64,000 bases of DNA from positions 4,038 to 68,037 of the forward strand of contig USDN01000007.1 in assembly GCA_900553515.1 (NCBI GenBank). Direction: 5' to 3'. Positions 34,845 through 43,558 of the stretch are shown here, piece by piece. How positions within the stretch are numbered: the stretch's first letter is position 1; each line of letters opens with the position of its first letter. The notes under the pieces were generated by a model. It saw only the letters and a list, made by a program, of their open reading frames with translations, did no database searches and was not told the DNA's origin. A program made the translations under genes and the position numbers. Source of the stretch: an uncultured Blautia sp. GTDB lineage: Bacteria > Bacillota > Clostridia > Lachnospirales > Lachnospiraceae.

Positions 34845-35693
34845 TTAATTTTTATCTTTCTTATGACGTATACGATATCCGCGGTTCAAATTCGGATAAG
34901 ATTTCAGGAAACGTCTGGTATTGCCTTTTGTTCTGGCAACAAGAGATTTTCTGTAAGCATGCAGCTCTTCTGTCAGTTCTTTTCGAAGTGCAAGACGCTT
35001 TTCCGTCAGGGCACGCAGGACTTCTGCATCCTCAATCCTCTCTCTGACAGAATCAAGAGAAACACCTTTGGGAAGATCCAGATTTTCCAGATGTGCATTT
35101 ACTTTCAGCATAAGCTCCACCTGTTTCTTTTCCAGTTCTTCTTCCCAGTAAGGAATCCGTTCTCTCAAATGGAAAGCGGCAGCGGCAGAACAACAGAAAT
35201 CCGCCAGGTATCCCACTGCAACCACACAGATACCTATTTTTCCCGCAATTACCGGATAAAGGGCTACCAGATCCTCTACAAGAGGATGCAGCACCCGAAA
35301 CAAAAGTACAGTAAACACTCCCCAGCCCAGGGAAGCTCCCAGGCAGATACGGCCCTGAAAGTTAAATTTATTGTCGCTGTAATCCCACCAGGACGTATGA
35401 AAAATACTTTCCATAAGGACTGCCGTAATATATTCCAGAAGAGTAGCTACTACAATACCTCCCAAAAATAAAAATAACAGATTTCCTTCTGCCGGCTTCA
35501 AAATCAGATAAACGGATATTGCTCCAAAACCGTAGATGGTACAAAGAGGTCCGCTGACAAAACCACGGTTGATAAATTCTCCATGCTTTATGGAAACATA
35601 AAATGTCTCCCAGATCCATCCAAAAAAACTGTAAATAAAAAACCAGTTCAAAATATGATAAAGGTCAACACCATTGATCGTCAATTCCCACAT
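34845..35693 (-). CDS. PF06541-type membrane protein (putative ABC transporter type IV)
   Basis: A 282-residue protein with five or six hydrophobic segments in its first 190 residues. It has the family-like INRGFVSGPLCTIYGFGA block and SWWDYSDNKFNFQGRICLGASLGWG at about 117-141. A soluble C-terminal part (about 195-282) is rich in Glu, Lys and Arg, with helical LEKKQVELMLKVNAHLENLD and a basic end. I take it as PF06541 (CmpB-like), a family of unproven function despite its name. It starts after AGGAGG and runs into rnfC with a 22-base gap and no terminator, which suggests cotranscription with the Rnf genes. Confidence 0.8.
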   Translation of the reverse strand: MWELTINGVDLYHILNWFFIYSFFGWIWETFYVSIKHGEFINRGFVSGPLCTIYGFGAISVYLILKPAEGNLLFLFLGGIVVATLLEYITAVLMESIFHTSWWDYSDNKFNFQGRICLGASLGWGVFTVLLFRVLHPLVEDLVALYPVIAGKIGICVVAVGYLADFCCSAAAAFHLRERIPYWEEELEKKQVELMLKVNAHLENLDLPKGVSLDSVRERIEDAEVLRALTEKRLALRKELTEELHAYRKSLVARTKGNTRRFLKSYPNLNRGYRIRHKKDKN

Positions 35694-35796
35694 AGATTCG
35701 ACCTCCTATGTTTTAATCAAACATTATATTTAGATTATGTATATATAATAACTCAATTTATAGAAAAATTCACTATTATTTTTTAAATTTCTTGTG

Positions 35797-35802
35797 TATA
35801 AT
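35797..35802 (+). promoter_or_regulatory. Possible -10 box before the exonuclease gene
   Basis: TATAAT at 35797-35802 lies 32 bases before the start codon in a very AT-rich divergent spacer. No good -35 hexamer is seen at 16-18 bases. Confidence 0.35.
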
Positions 35803-35833
35803 TAGATACAATTACGAAAGGAAGAAAATATAT

Positions 35834-36850
35834 ATGATTGTTAAAAAAATATCTATCTCAAGCGGATTTTCAGATTTTAATTCTGTTAAATCTTTGTCAA
35901 ATTTAATCTCTTTTGATTGTGGCCCTGTCCCTGTTTTTTATGATATCGAAACTACTGGACTATCACGATATTCCACTTCTTTGTATCTGATCGGTGCGGC
36001 AGTACAAGAAAATAATAACTGGATTCTCTATCAGTGGATGACAGAAAATGCAGGGGAAGAAAAAGAACTGCTTTGTATTTTTTCCGACTTTTTAAAGAAC
36101 GCCTCTTCTACCATCCAGTATAATGGAAAATCTTTTGACCAGCCATATCTGGAAGAACGTTATAAAAAATACGATATCCCTTCCCCCTTTACCGGTATTC
36201 CGGCTCTTGATCTTTATCAGGAACTGAAGCCCTGTAAAGGCCTTCTTCGTCTGGAAAAAATGAAGCAGCCGGACATGGAAGCTTTTCTTGGAATTACTGC
36301 AAGAAAACACTGCGACGGAGGAGAATGCATCCGCCTTTATAAAGCATATGAAAAAAAGAAAGACTCTGAACTCAAAGATATCATTATGGGACATAACGAA
36401 GAAGATATGCTTGGGCTGGGCAGAATTTTTTCCATGCTGGCCTATCCGGCTCTGACAACAGAAGGTTATGAACCTCTCAGTGCTTTTCTGGAAGATGGCA
36501 AACTGATTATAAAATTTCAACTTCCTGCCCCTGTGCCTGTACCTGTATCAAAAAAAGGAACCGGATTCTATTTTACCTGCGAAGAGAAAGCAGGGGCTCT
36601 GGCTGCAGAAGTAATAAATAATAAAACAAAACAATATTACAAAAATTATAAAGATTATGATTATATTCCTCAGGAAGATACTGCAATTCCCAAAATATTA
36701 AGTCGTTATATGGACAAAAGTCTGAGAAGAAACGCACGTCCTGAAACCTGCTATACATGGTTTTTGTGTGATGAAATCTTTCTGGGAGACAAAGAAAAAC
36801 AAAGACAGTATTTAAACCACACACTGCCCTGTCTGTTAAGTCAGAAATAA
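35834..36850 (+). CDS. YprB-like ribonuclease H-fold exonuclease
   Basis: A 338-residue protein whose first half has the DEDD 3'-5' exonuclease fold of the YprB group. The motifs are DIETTGL (ExoI, about 36-42), IQYNGKSFDQPYLEERY (ExoII, about 94-110) and HNEEDMLGLG (ExoIII). The C-terminal half (about 220-338) is not recognised and ends in a CYTWFLCDEIFLGDKEKQRQYL region. Substrate is unknown. Start at 35834 after GAAAGGAAG. It is one of the few plus-strand genes and stands alone between AT-rich sequence and a hairpin. Confidence 0.88.
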   Translation: MIVKKISISSGFSDFNSVKSLSNLISFDCGPVPVFYDIETTGLSRYSTSLYLIGAAVQENNNWILYQWMTENAGEEKELLCIFSDFLKNASSTIQYNGKSFDQPYLEERYKKYDIPSPFTGIPALDLYQELKPCKGLLRLEKMKQPDMEAFLGITARKHCDGGECIRLYKAYEKKKDSELKDIIMGHNEEDMLGLGRIFSMLAYPALTTEGYEPLSAFLEDGKLIIKFQLPAPVPVPVSKKGTGFYFTCEEKAGALAAEVINNKTKQYYKNYKDYDYIPQEDTAIPKILSRYMDKSLRRNARPETCYTWFLCDEIFLGDKEKQRQYLNHTLPCLLSQK

Positions 36851-36886
36851 TAAGAAACATTTTAAGAAGCGTTTTTATTCATATGT

Positions 36887-36923
36887 TTAAACCGGCTGCA
36901 CAAGATCTGCGCAGCCGGTTTAA
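36887..36923. terminator. Hairpin between exonuclease and S1 genes
   Basis: TTAAACCGGCTGC (36887-36899) pairs perfectly with GCAGCCGGTTTAA (36911-36923). T-runs after the stem are short on both strands, so it is a probable bidirectional terminator rather than a certain one. Confidence 0.65.
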
Positions 36924-36952
36924 TATTATGCTGTCATTATTCAAAAATGAAA

Positions 36953-38035
36953 TTATTCAGCGTCTTCTGTCTCTTCTGCAGCCGGAGCCTCAAGAGCTTT
37001 CATGCTAAGGCTGATCTTTTTATCTTCGCCATTGAAGTCAACAACTTTAGCCTGGATCTCCTGACCGATAGTAAGAACGTCTGACGGTTTTGCAACATGT
37101 TCTCTGGAAATCTGAGATACATGAAGAAGTGCATCAATTCCTGGTGCAAGCTCAACAAAAGCACCAAAATCTGTCATACGTGCAACTTTACCTTCTACTA
37201 CATTACCTACTGCAAATTTCTCAGCAGCAGTCAGCCACGGATTCTCTTCCGGGAATTTCAGAGAAAGTGCAATCTTATCTCCGTTGATCTCTTTAATGAG
37301 AACCTTAACTTCTTCACCTACTGTGAATACTTTCTTCGGATTCTCTACTCTGCCCCAGGACATTTCAGAAATATGAAGAAGACCATCAGCACCGCCAAGA
37401 TCAATGAATGCACCAAAATCTGTCACATTCTTAACAACTCCGGTTACCACATCGCCTGCATGGATTCTTTCCATAAGCTCTTTCTGCTTCTCAGCTTTCT
37501 CAGCAAGAAGAAGCTGTTTGCGGTTACCGATGATGCGGCGTCTTCTCGGATTAAACTCAGTGATAACAAATTCGATCTCCTGATCTGCATACTTGGAAAG
37601 ATCTCTTTCATAAGTATCAGATACAAGGCTTGCAGGAATGAATACTCTTGCTTCCTCAACATTTACGCAAAGACCGCCGTCCAGTACCTGTGTTACAGGT
37701 GCTTTCAGCACTTCCTGAGACTCAAATGCAGCTTCCAGACGTTTGTTGCCTTTTTCTGCAGCAAGTCTCTTATAAGTAAGGATAACCTGACCCTCACCGT
37801 CGTTCACCTTGAGAACTTTGGCTTCCATTGTGTCACCTACATGTACTGCATCTGCAAGTACAAGAGAGCTGTCATTAGAATACTCGCTCTTGGTGATGAT
37901 ACCGTCTGCTTTATAGCCGATATTCAGGATGATCTCATCTTCTTTTACGTCGATGACGGTACCCTGCACGATCTCTCCATTTCTGATAGTTTTTACGGAA
38001 TCTTCCAGCATCTGTTCAAAACTTAACTCTGACAT
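36953..38035 (-). CDS. rpsA: S1 RNA-binding domain protein (ribosomal protein S1-like)
   Basis: RNA-binding protein of 360 residues with four S1 domains: about 15-85 (GTVIDVKEDEIILNIGYKADG), 100-165 (less conserved), 185-255 (VVKNVTDFGAFIDLGGADGLLHISEM) and 270-340 (VARMTDFGAFVELAPGIDALLHVSQI). This is shorter than the six-domain S1 of E. coli and usual for Clostridia. The ATG at 38033-38035 has GAGGAGG upstream, inside the end of ispH; the two genes overlap by 20 bases in different frames. The acidic tail APAAEETEDAE is typical. Confidence 0.93.
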   Translation of the reverse strand: MSELSFEQMLEDSVKTIRNGEIVQGTVIDVKEDEIILNIGYKADGIITKSEYSNDSSLVLADAVHVGDTMEAKVLKVNDGEGQVILTYKRLAAEKGNKRLEAAFESQEVLKAPVTQVLDGGLCVNVEEARVFIPASLVSDTYERDLSKYADQEIEFVITEFNPRRRRIIGNRKQLLLAEKAEKQKELMERIHAGDVVTGVVKNVTDFGAFIDLGGADGLLHISEMSWGRVENPKKVFTVGEEVKVLIKEINGDKIALSLKFPEENPWLTAAEKFAVGNVVEGKVARMTDFGAFVELAPGIDALLHVSQISREHVAKPSDVLTIGQEIQAKVVDFNGEDKKISLSMKALEAPAAEETEDAE

Positions 38036-38882
38036 GTTCTTGAACCTCCTCAATAATATTCTTTGGGGTGGACGCCCCTGCTGTAATACCTACATAACTA
38101 CTGTGATGGAACATTTCAGAATCCAAGTCTACAGGTGTTTGTATATAGTAAGTATTTCCACATTCCTCTTTGCATATTTCAAACAGCTTTTGAGTATTGG
38201 AACTATGTCTGCCGCCAACGACAAGCATAGTGTCTACCTCTCCGGCTATGGATTTTGCTTCTTTCTGCCGTTCTTCGGTAGCATTACAAATAGTGTTTAA
38301 AATATTGTCAATATTTAAAACATTATTATCATACCTCTTTTTGCAGAGAATTTCAACTAATTCTTTAAATTTGTTGTAATTAAATGTCGTCTGCGATACA
38401 ACACAGGGGATTTTGTCCGGATCTGGAACAAAATTCTCTGTTTCCTCTCTGCTTCTGAGGACTGTACAGGACCCTTCGCACCATCCGCAGATTCCCTTCA
38501 CTTCAGGATGATTCGGATCACCAAATATTATGATCTGTTTTCCGGCTCTGCTTTCCCTCTCTACGATCCGGTGTATCTTCAGTACGAAAGGACAGGTAAC
38601 ATCCACAAAGGAAAGACCGGCGGCTTTAAGCTTCTCATACACTTCACGTCCTACTCCGTGAGAACGGATCACTACAGTTCCTTTACGAATACCAGGAATA
38701 TCCTCCTCTTCGATCACCGAAACACCTTTTTTTTCCAGGTCTGAAACAACTTCCTCATTATGGATAATAGGCCCCAGAGTGTAAATAGGAGAAACGCCTT
38801 CTTCGATGAGTTCATAAACTCTGTCTACCGCACGCTTCACACCAAAACAGAAACCGGCAGTTTTTGCAGTCTTAACCTTCAT
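38016..38882 (-). CDS. ispH: 4-hydroxy-3-methylbut-2-enyl diphosphate reductase
   Basis: Last enzyme of the MEP isoprenoid pathway, making IPP and DMAPP with a [4Fe-4S] cluster. The 288-residue protein has TAGFCFGVKRAVD with Cys12, a central DVTCPFV with the second Cys, and ICNATEERQ with the third. It also has the active-site GDPNHPEVKG and the late GITAGASTP with the ST pair. I start at the ATG 38880-38882, because the protein then begins like its relatives; the upstream ATG at 38897 is less well placed. It overlaps cmk by 11 bases and rpsA by 20. Confidence 0.96.
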   Translation of the reverse strand: MKVKTAKTAGFCFGVKRAVDRVYELIEEGVSPIYTLGPIIHNEEVVSDLEKKGVSVIEEEDIPGIRKGTVVIRSHGVGREVYEKLKAAGLSFVDVTCPFVLKIHRIVERESRAGKQIIIFGDPNHPEVKGICGWCEGSCTVLRSREETENFVPDPDKIPCVVSQTTFNYNKFKELVEILCKKRYDNNVLNIDNILNTICNATEERQKEAKSIAGEVDTMLVVGGRHSSNTQKLFEICKEECGNTYYIQTPVDLDSEMFHHSSYVGITAGASTPKNIIEEVQEHVRVKF

Positions 38883-39570
38883 TTTTCCCAACCTCATCTG
38901 ATAATATCACTTTTTCTCTGAAGATCTGTAAAATACTTTTTACCACTTCTTCAATCGTCATTTCAGAAGAATCCACAAGCACGGCATCTTCTGCCTGTTT
39001 CAAAGGCGAGATTTCTCTGCTCATATCACGCGTATCACGTTCCTCTATATCTCTTCGGATCTCATCCAGATCACAATCCTCACCTTTTTCCCGAAGTTCC
39101 AGATAACGACGTTTCGCTCTGGTAAGAGAGCTTGCAGTAAGATAGATCTTCACATCGGCATCCGGAAGAATCGTCGTGCCGATATCTCTTCCATCCATAA
39201 CAACATTCATAGACGCTGCCAGCTTTCTCTGAAGATCCAGAAGTTTTTCTCTTACCTTAGGATTAGCCGAACTGACAGAAGCCATGTTGCCAACTTCCTC
39301 TGTACGCAGAAAAGCATTTACGTTTTCACCGTTTAAAAGAACGATCTGTTCACCGTTTTTATATTCGATCGAAATCTCTGCTCCCTGGCAGGCTTCCCCG
39401 ATCAGGGCAGGATTTTCTCTGTCCACCTTGCAGCGGAGAAGATAAAGTGCCATTGCCCTGTACATAGCTCCTGTATCTACATACACGCAGGAAAGCTCTT
39501 TTGCAACCTTTTTAGCGATAGTGCTTTTTCCAGCCCCTGCCGGGCCATCTATAGCGATATTATAGCTCAT
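38872..39570 (-). CDS. cmk: Cytidylate kinase
   Basis: Phosphorylates CMP and dCMP. The 232-residue protein has the P-loop GPAGAGKST at about 9-17, VDTGAMYRA, MDGRDIGTTILPDADVKIYLTAS and the LID-like RDTRDMSREISPL. AGGAGG precedes the ATG. cmk-ispH-rpsA is a well-known clostridial gene order, here with overlapping ends. Confidence 0.97.
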   Translation of the reverse strand: MSYNIAIDGPAGAGKSTIAKKVAKELSCVYVDTGAMYRAMALYLLRCKVDRENPALIGEACQGAEISIEYKNGEQIVLLNGENVNAFLRTEEVGNMASVSSANPKVREKLLDLQRKLAASMNVVMDGRDIGTTILPDADVKIYLTASSLTRAKRRYLELREKGEDCDLDEIRRDIEERDTRDMSREISPLKQAEDAVLVDSSEMTIEEVVKSILQIFREKVILSDEVGKNEG

Positions 39571-39585
39571 TTTTCTTTTCCTCCT

Positions 39586-40830
39586 TTATTCTTCACATAC
39601 AGCCATAGCTGCAAGATAGGCAGTAGACCAGGCGATCTGCAGATTAAATCCACCGGTTACTGCATCAAGATCAAGTACTTCTCCCACAAAATACAGATCC
39701 GACACTTTTTTTGACTCCATTGTTGCCGGATTGATCTCTTTTACTGAAACACCGCCTCTTGTGATCACAGCCTCTTTAAATTCTCCAAGACCGACAATGG
39801 TAAATGGAAAAGATTTTACAAGGGATCCAAAATGAAGTCTTTCTTCCCTGGATATCTCATGAATCGGCTTTTCAGGAGGGATCCCGCCGATTTTCAGCAT
39901 AACCGGAGTCAGAGAAGATGGAAAAAGAACCCCTATCACATTTTTAAACTGTTTATTTTTTCCTGTTTCAAACTCTCTGAGAATGCGGCTGTCTAACTGT
40001 TCCGGAGAAAGCGCAGGCTTCAGATCCAGAAATGCTGTCAGTTCCCCATTTTTTTTCAGGGCTGAGCCTATATGAGCACTGGCAGACAGCACAAGCGGCC
40101 CTGTGATTCCTGAATGTGTGAACATCATTTCTCCAAAATCTCTGTAAAGAATCTTTTTACCATTTTTTACGGTCAGTTCCACATTTTTCAGAGACAGCCC
40201 CGCCATTTCCGGAATATAATCTTCCTTTGTATGAAGAGGGACAAGAGACGGGGAAAGCTCCGTCACCTTATGTCCGGCATCTTCTGCAAAACGATAACCA
40301 TCTCCGGTAGATCCTGTTGTGGGATAAGACAGCCCTCCGGTAGCTACGATCACTGCATCTCCTTTATAGATACTCCCGTCCGAGAGACACACCCCCTCAG
40401 CCTTTCCAGCCTCCAGAACCAGGCTTTTCACCTGACTTTTCAGATGAATGCAGACACCATATTCTTTCATTTTCCGTTCCAGAGCACGAATAATATCCGA
40501 AGAATGATCCGAACAGGGAAATACACGATTTCCCCGCTCGGTTTTTAAAGAAGCGCCTGCCTCCTCAAGAAAATCCATCATGTCCTGACTGGTAAATGTA
40601 TAAAAGGCACTGTACAGAAATTTAGCATTCTGCACCACTGCATTCAAAAGCTCCTCCGGACTGCAGTCATTTGTGACATTGCATCGTCCCTTACCTGTAA
40701 TATACAGTTTTTTTCCAAGCTTTTCATTTTTTTCAAAGAGTGTGACTTCACAGCCGTTTTTTGCAGCAAAAACCGATGCAAGCATCCCGGCTGCTCCGCC
40801 TCCCACAATAATAACTCTTTTCTTACTCAT
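39586..40830 (-). CDS. HI0933/YhiN family FAD-dependent oxidoreductase
   Basis: A 414-residue flavoprotein: the dinucleotide-binding GGGAAGMLASVFAAKNG at the N-terminus, ITGKGRCNVTND, ATGGLSYPTTGSTGDGY in the middle and a C-terminal GGVSVKEINPATMESK with FNLQIAWSTGYLAG-like end. The family (BaiN-like, HI0933) is widespread; BaiN was proposed to act in bile acid dehydroxylation, but most members have no known substrate, so I make no such claim here. The ATG at 40828-40830 has AAAGGA upstream. cmk follows 15 bases later. Confidence 0.9.
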   Translation of the reverse strand: MSKKRVIIVGGGAAGMLASVFAAKNGCEVTLFEKNEKLGKKLYITGKGRCNVTNDCSPEELLNAVVQNAKFLYSAFYTFTSQDMMDFLEEAGASLKTERGNRVFPCSDHSSDIIRALERKMKEYGVCIHLKSQVKSLVLEAGKAEGVCLSDGSIYKGDAVIVATGGLSYPTTGSTGDGYRFAEDAGHKVTELSPSLVPLHTKEDYIPEMAGLSLKNVELTVKNGKKILYRDFGEMMFTHSGITGPLVLSASAHIGSALKKNGELTAFLDLKPALSPEQLDSRILREFETGKNKQFKNVIGVLFPSSLTPVMLKIGGIPPEKPIHEISREERLHFGSLVKSFPFTIVGLGEFKEAVITRGGVSVKEINPATMESKKVSDLYFVGEVLDLDAVTGGFNLQIAWSTAYLAAMAVCEE

Positions 40831-40849
40831 GGATATCCTTTCATACAGG

Positions 40850-40889
40850 AAAGGGCTGTTAATGAAGCTCAGCTTCACAACAGCCCTTT
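40850..40889 (-). terminator. Hairpin after the oxaloacetate-type carboxyltransferase gene
   Basis: AAAGGGCTGTT (40850-40860) pairs with AACAGCCCTTT (40879-40889), and GAAGCT/AGCTTC extend the stem inside. There is no strong T-run afterwards in the minus direction, so it may be a weak terminator or a processing signal before the HI0933 gene. Confidence 0.6.
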
Positions 40890-40905
40890 GACCTTTTACG
40901 TTATT

Positions 40906-42318
40906 TTATACCGGATAAGCTCCGTTTTTTGTGTCTGCTGCTGTTTCGTCAACCTTTGTCTCCTGTGCCTGACGATATTTGAAGAACTCAGTAGCAACCT
41001 GCGGGAAAAGTGCGTAAGAAAGAACGTCCTCATCCTGTTTCTTGTACTGTGCCATTTCGCCTTCCAGTTTATCAAGCTCATTCTCAATAAGGTCTGCCGG
41101 ACGGCAGGTGATCGGCTGAGTATCTCCGATACATTTTTTCTGTACTTCCGCGTTAAACGGTTTTACAGTTGCACCATATTTACCGCTTAAGATATCTTTG
41201 GTCTCTTTTGTGACCATCTTGTATCTTTCGCCCATAAGAACATTGAATACAGCCTGTGTACCAACGATCTGAGAAGACGGAGTAACCAGCGGCGGCTCAC
41301 CAAGGTCTTTACGTACTCTCGGAACCTCTTCCAGAACATCATAGAATTTATCTTCTGCGTGCTGTTCTTTCAGCTGAGATGTCAGGTTGGAAAGCATACC
41401 ACCCGGTACCTGATACAGAAGAGTCTTAATGTTAACACCAAGGTTCTTCGGATTCAGAAGGCCGCTGTCAAGAGCCTCGTCACGGATCGGACGGAAGTAA
41501 TCAGCGATTTCTGCAAGAAGCTGCTGATCAAATCCTGTATCATACGGTGTTCCCTTAAATGTCTCAACCATAACCTCTGTTGCAGGCTGAGAAGTTCCCA
41601 GTGCGAACGGAGAGATTGCTGTGTCAATAATGTCAACACCTGCTTCTACTGCTTTCATATAAGTCATGGAAGCAACACCGGAAGTATAGTGTGTATGAAG
41701 ATCGATCGGGATCTTAACTGCATCTTTCAGTGCTCCTACGAGTTCTGTAGCCTGATACGGAAGAAGAAGACCTGCCATATCTTTGATACAGATGGAATCT
41801 GCACCCATTTCTTCGATTTCTTTTGCAATGTTTGTCCAGTATTCCAGGGTATAAGCATCTCCAAGAGTATAGGACAAAGCTACCTGTGCATGGGCTTTTT
41901 CTTTGTTGGCTGCCTTTACTGCTGTTTTCAGGTTTCGCATATCGTTCAGACAGTCAAAAATACGGATGATATCAATACCATTGGCCGCAGATTTCTGTAC
42001 AAAATACTCAACAACATCATCTGCATAAGGACGATATCCCAGGATGTTCTGTCCACGGAACAGCATCTGAAGTTTGGTATTTTTAAAGCCGTCACGGAAT
42101 TTACGAAGTCTTTCCCATGGATCTTCTTTCAGGAAACGAAGGGAAGCATCAAAAGTAGCTCCGCCCCAGCACTCTACTGCATGGTAGCCTACTTTATCCA
42201 TTTTTTCAACAATTGGAAGCATCTGTTCTGTGCTGAGTCTTGTAGCGATCAGGGACTGATGCGCATCACGCAGGACAGTTTCCACGATTTTTACAGGTTT
42301 TTTTTCTAATTCTGCCAT
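40906..42318 (-). CDS. oadA: Oxaloacetate/pyruvate carboxyltransferase subunit (OadA/PycB-like, no biotin domain)
   Basis: Carboxyltransferase of the oxaloacetate decarboxylase alpha, pyruvate carboxylase and transcarboxylase 5S family: moves a carboxyl group between oxaloacetate/pyruvate and biotin. The 470-residue protein has the TIM-barrel motifs ETVLRDAHQSLIATR, GGATFDASLRFL, CIKDMAGLLLPYQA with the carboxylated-lysine position, and the metal ligands in HTHYTSG, followed by the helical tail domain. The C-terminal biotin domain of classical OadA is missing; biotin is carried by the separate protein at 43559-43939. It is the last gene of the five-gene cluster, 75 bases after oadB. Confidence 0.93.
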   Translation of the reverse strand: MAELEKKPVKIVETVLRDAHQSLIATRLSTEQMLPIVEKMDKVGYHAVECWGGATFDASLRFLKEDPWERLRKFRDGFKNTKLQMLFRGQNILGYRPYADDVVEYFVQKSAANGIDIIRIFDCLNDMRNLKTAVKAANKEKAHAQVALSYTLGDAYTLEYWTNIAKEIEEMGADSICIKDMAGLLLPYQATELVGALKDAVKIPIDLHTHYTSGVASMTYMKAVEAGVDIIDTAISPFALGTSQPATEVMVETFKGTPYDTGFDQQLLAEIADYFRPIRDEALDSGLLNPKNLGVNIKTLLYQVPGGMLSNLTSQLKEQHAEDKFYDVLEEVPRVRKDLGEPPLVTPSSQIVGTQAVFNVLMGERYKMVTKETKDILSGKYGATVKPFNAEVQKKCIGDTQPITCRPADLIENELDKLEGEMAQYKKQDEDVLSYALFPQVATEFFKYRQAQETKVDETAADTKNGAYPV

Positions 42319-42393
42319 TATTTATTCTCCTTGATCTAAAATACAGAATAATATAATTCAATTTTTTGACTGGTTCCCATAAAGCCTTTCCGA

Positions 42394-43542
42394 TCAGACA
42401 CCAAAGATCGCCATGAAGGTTCCGGCTGCTACAGCTGTACCAATTACACCTGCCACGTTCGGTCCCATAGCATGCATCAGCAGGAAGTTGGTAGGATCCG
42501 CTTCTGCACCTACCTTCTGAGATACACGGGCTGCCATCGGAACAGCAGATACACCGGCAGAACCAATCAGCGGATTGATCTTTCCGCCGGAAAGTTTGCA
42601 CATAAGTTTGCCAAGCATAACACCGCCAAAGGTACCGAATGCGAAGGCTACCAGACCAAGACCTACGATCTTCAGAGTATCCAGGTTCAGGAATGCCTCA
42701 GCACTTGTAGATGCACCTACAGAAGTACCCAGAAGGATAACTACGATATACATCATTGCATTGGATGCGGTCTCTGTAAGCTGTTTTACAACGCCAGATT
42801 CACGGAACAGGTTTCCAAGCATCAGCATACCTACCAGAGGAGCTGTGGTCGGAAGGATCAGACATACAACAATTGTGATGACAATAGGGAAAAGTATCTT
42901 TTCCAGTTTGCTGACCGGACGAAGCTGATCCATTTTGATCTTACGTTCTTTTTCTGTTGTAAACAGTTTCATGATCGGCGGCTGGATAATCGGAACCAGT
43001 GACATATAAGAATATGCCGCCACCGCAATCGGTCCCATAAGAGCAGTCTGTCCCAGTTTTCCTGCAAGGAAGATAGATGTAGGGCCATCAGCTCCTCCGA
43101 TAATAGAAATAGCTGCTGCTGCTTTTCCGTTAAATCCAAGAAGGATTGCAAGGAAATAAGCAACATAAATACCAAGCTGTGCTGCCGCGCCAAGAAGGAA
43201 ACTCTTAGGATTTGCGATCAGCGGACCGAAGTCGGTCATGGCACCTACGCCCATGAAGATCAGAGACGGAAGGATGCTCCATTCATCAAGCAGATAGAAA
43301 TAATGAAGAAGTCCGCCGACTCCATTGGACATATCTTCCGGATGTGCCATGATATCCGGGTAAATATTTACAAGAAGCATACCAAAAGCGATCGGAACAA
43401 GAAGAAGAGGTTCAAATCCCTTTTTAATTGCAAGGAATAAGAATACACATGCCACCGCGATCATCAGATAGTTGCCCCATGTAAGGTTAAAGAAAGCTGT
43501 CTGATGAATCAGGTTAGACAGGGTTTCTGCAACATTAGACAT
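42394..43542 (-). CDS. oadB: Sodium-translocating decarboxylase beta subunit
   Basis: Membrane subunit that decarboxylates carboxybiotin and pumps Na+ outward. The 382-residue protein has about ten hydrophobic segments. The family block GGADGPTSIFLAGKL lies near 145-160, and GTSVGASTSAEAFLNLDTL and SAGVSAVPMAARVSQKVG follow. It ends with HAMGPNVAGVIGTAVAAG, all typical for OadB, MmdB and GcdB. GGGAGG precedes the ATG. Confidence 0.95.
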   Translation of the reverse strand: MSNVAETLSNLIHQTAFFNLTWGNYLMIAVACVFLFLAIKKGFEPLLLVPIAFGMLLVNIYPDIMAHPEDMSNGVGGLLHYFYLLDEWSILPSLIFMGVGAMTDFGPLIANPKSFLLGAAAQLGIYVAYFLAILLGFNGKAAAAISIIGGADGPTSIFLAGKLGQTALMGPIAVAAYSYMSLVPIIQPPIMKLFTTEKERKIKMDQLRPVSKLEKILFPIVITIVVCLILPTTAPLVGMLMLGNLFRESGVVKQLTETASNAMMYIVVILLGTSVGASTSAEAFLNLDTLKIVGLGLVAFAFGTFGGVMLGKLMCKLSGGKINPLIGSAGVSAVPMAARVSQKVGAEADPTNFLLMHAMGPNVAGVIGTAVAAGTFMAIFGV

Positions 43543-43558
43543 CTGAATACCTCCCGTC

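Noticed and set aside
41359..42309. A 316-codon plus-strand open frame opposite the oadA-like gene
   Set aside because: Antisense of a conserved catalytic domain, with no ribosome site or family likeness.
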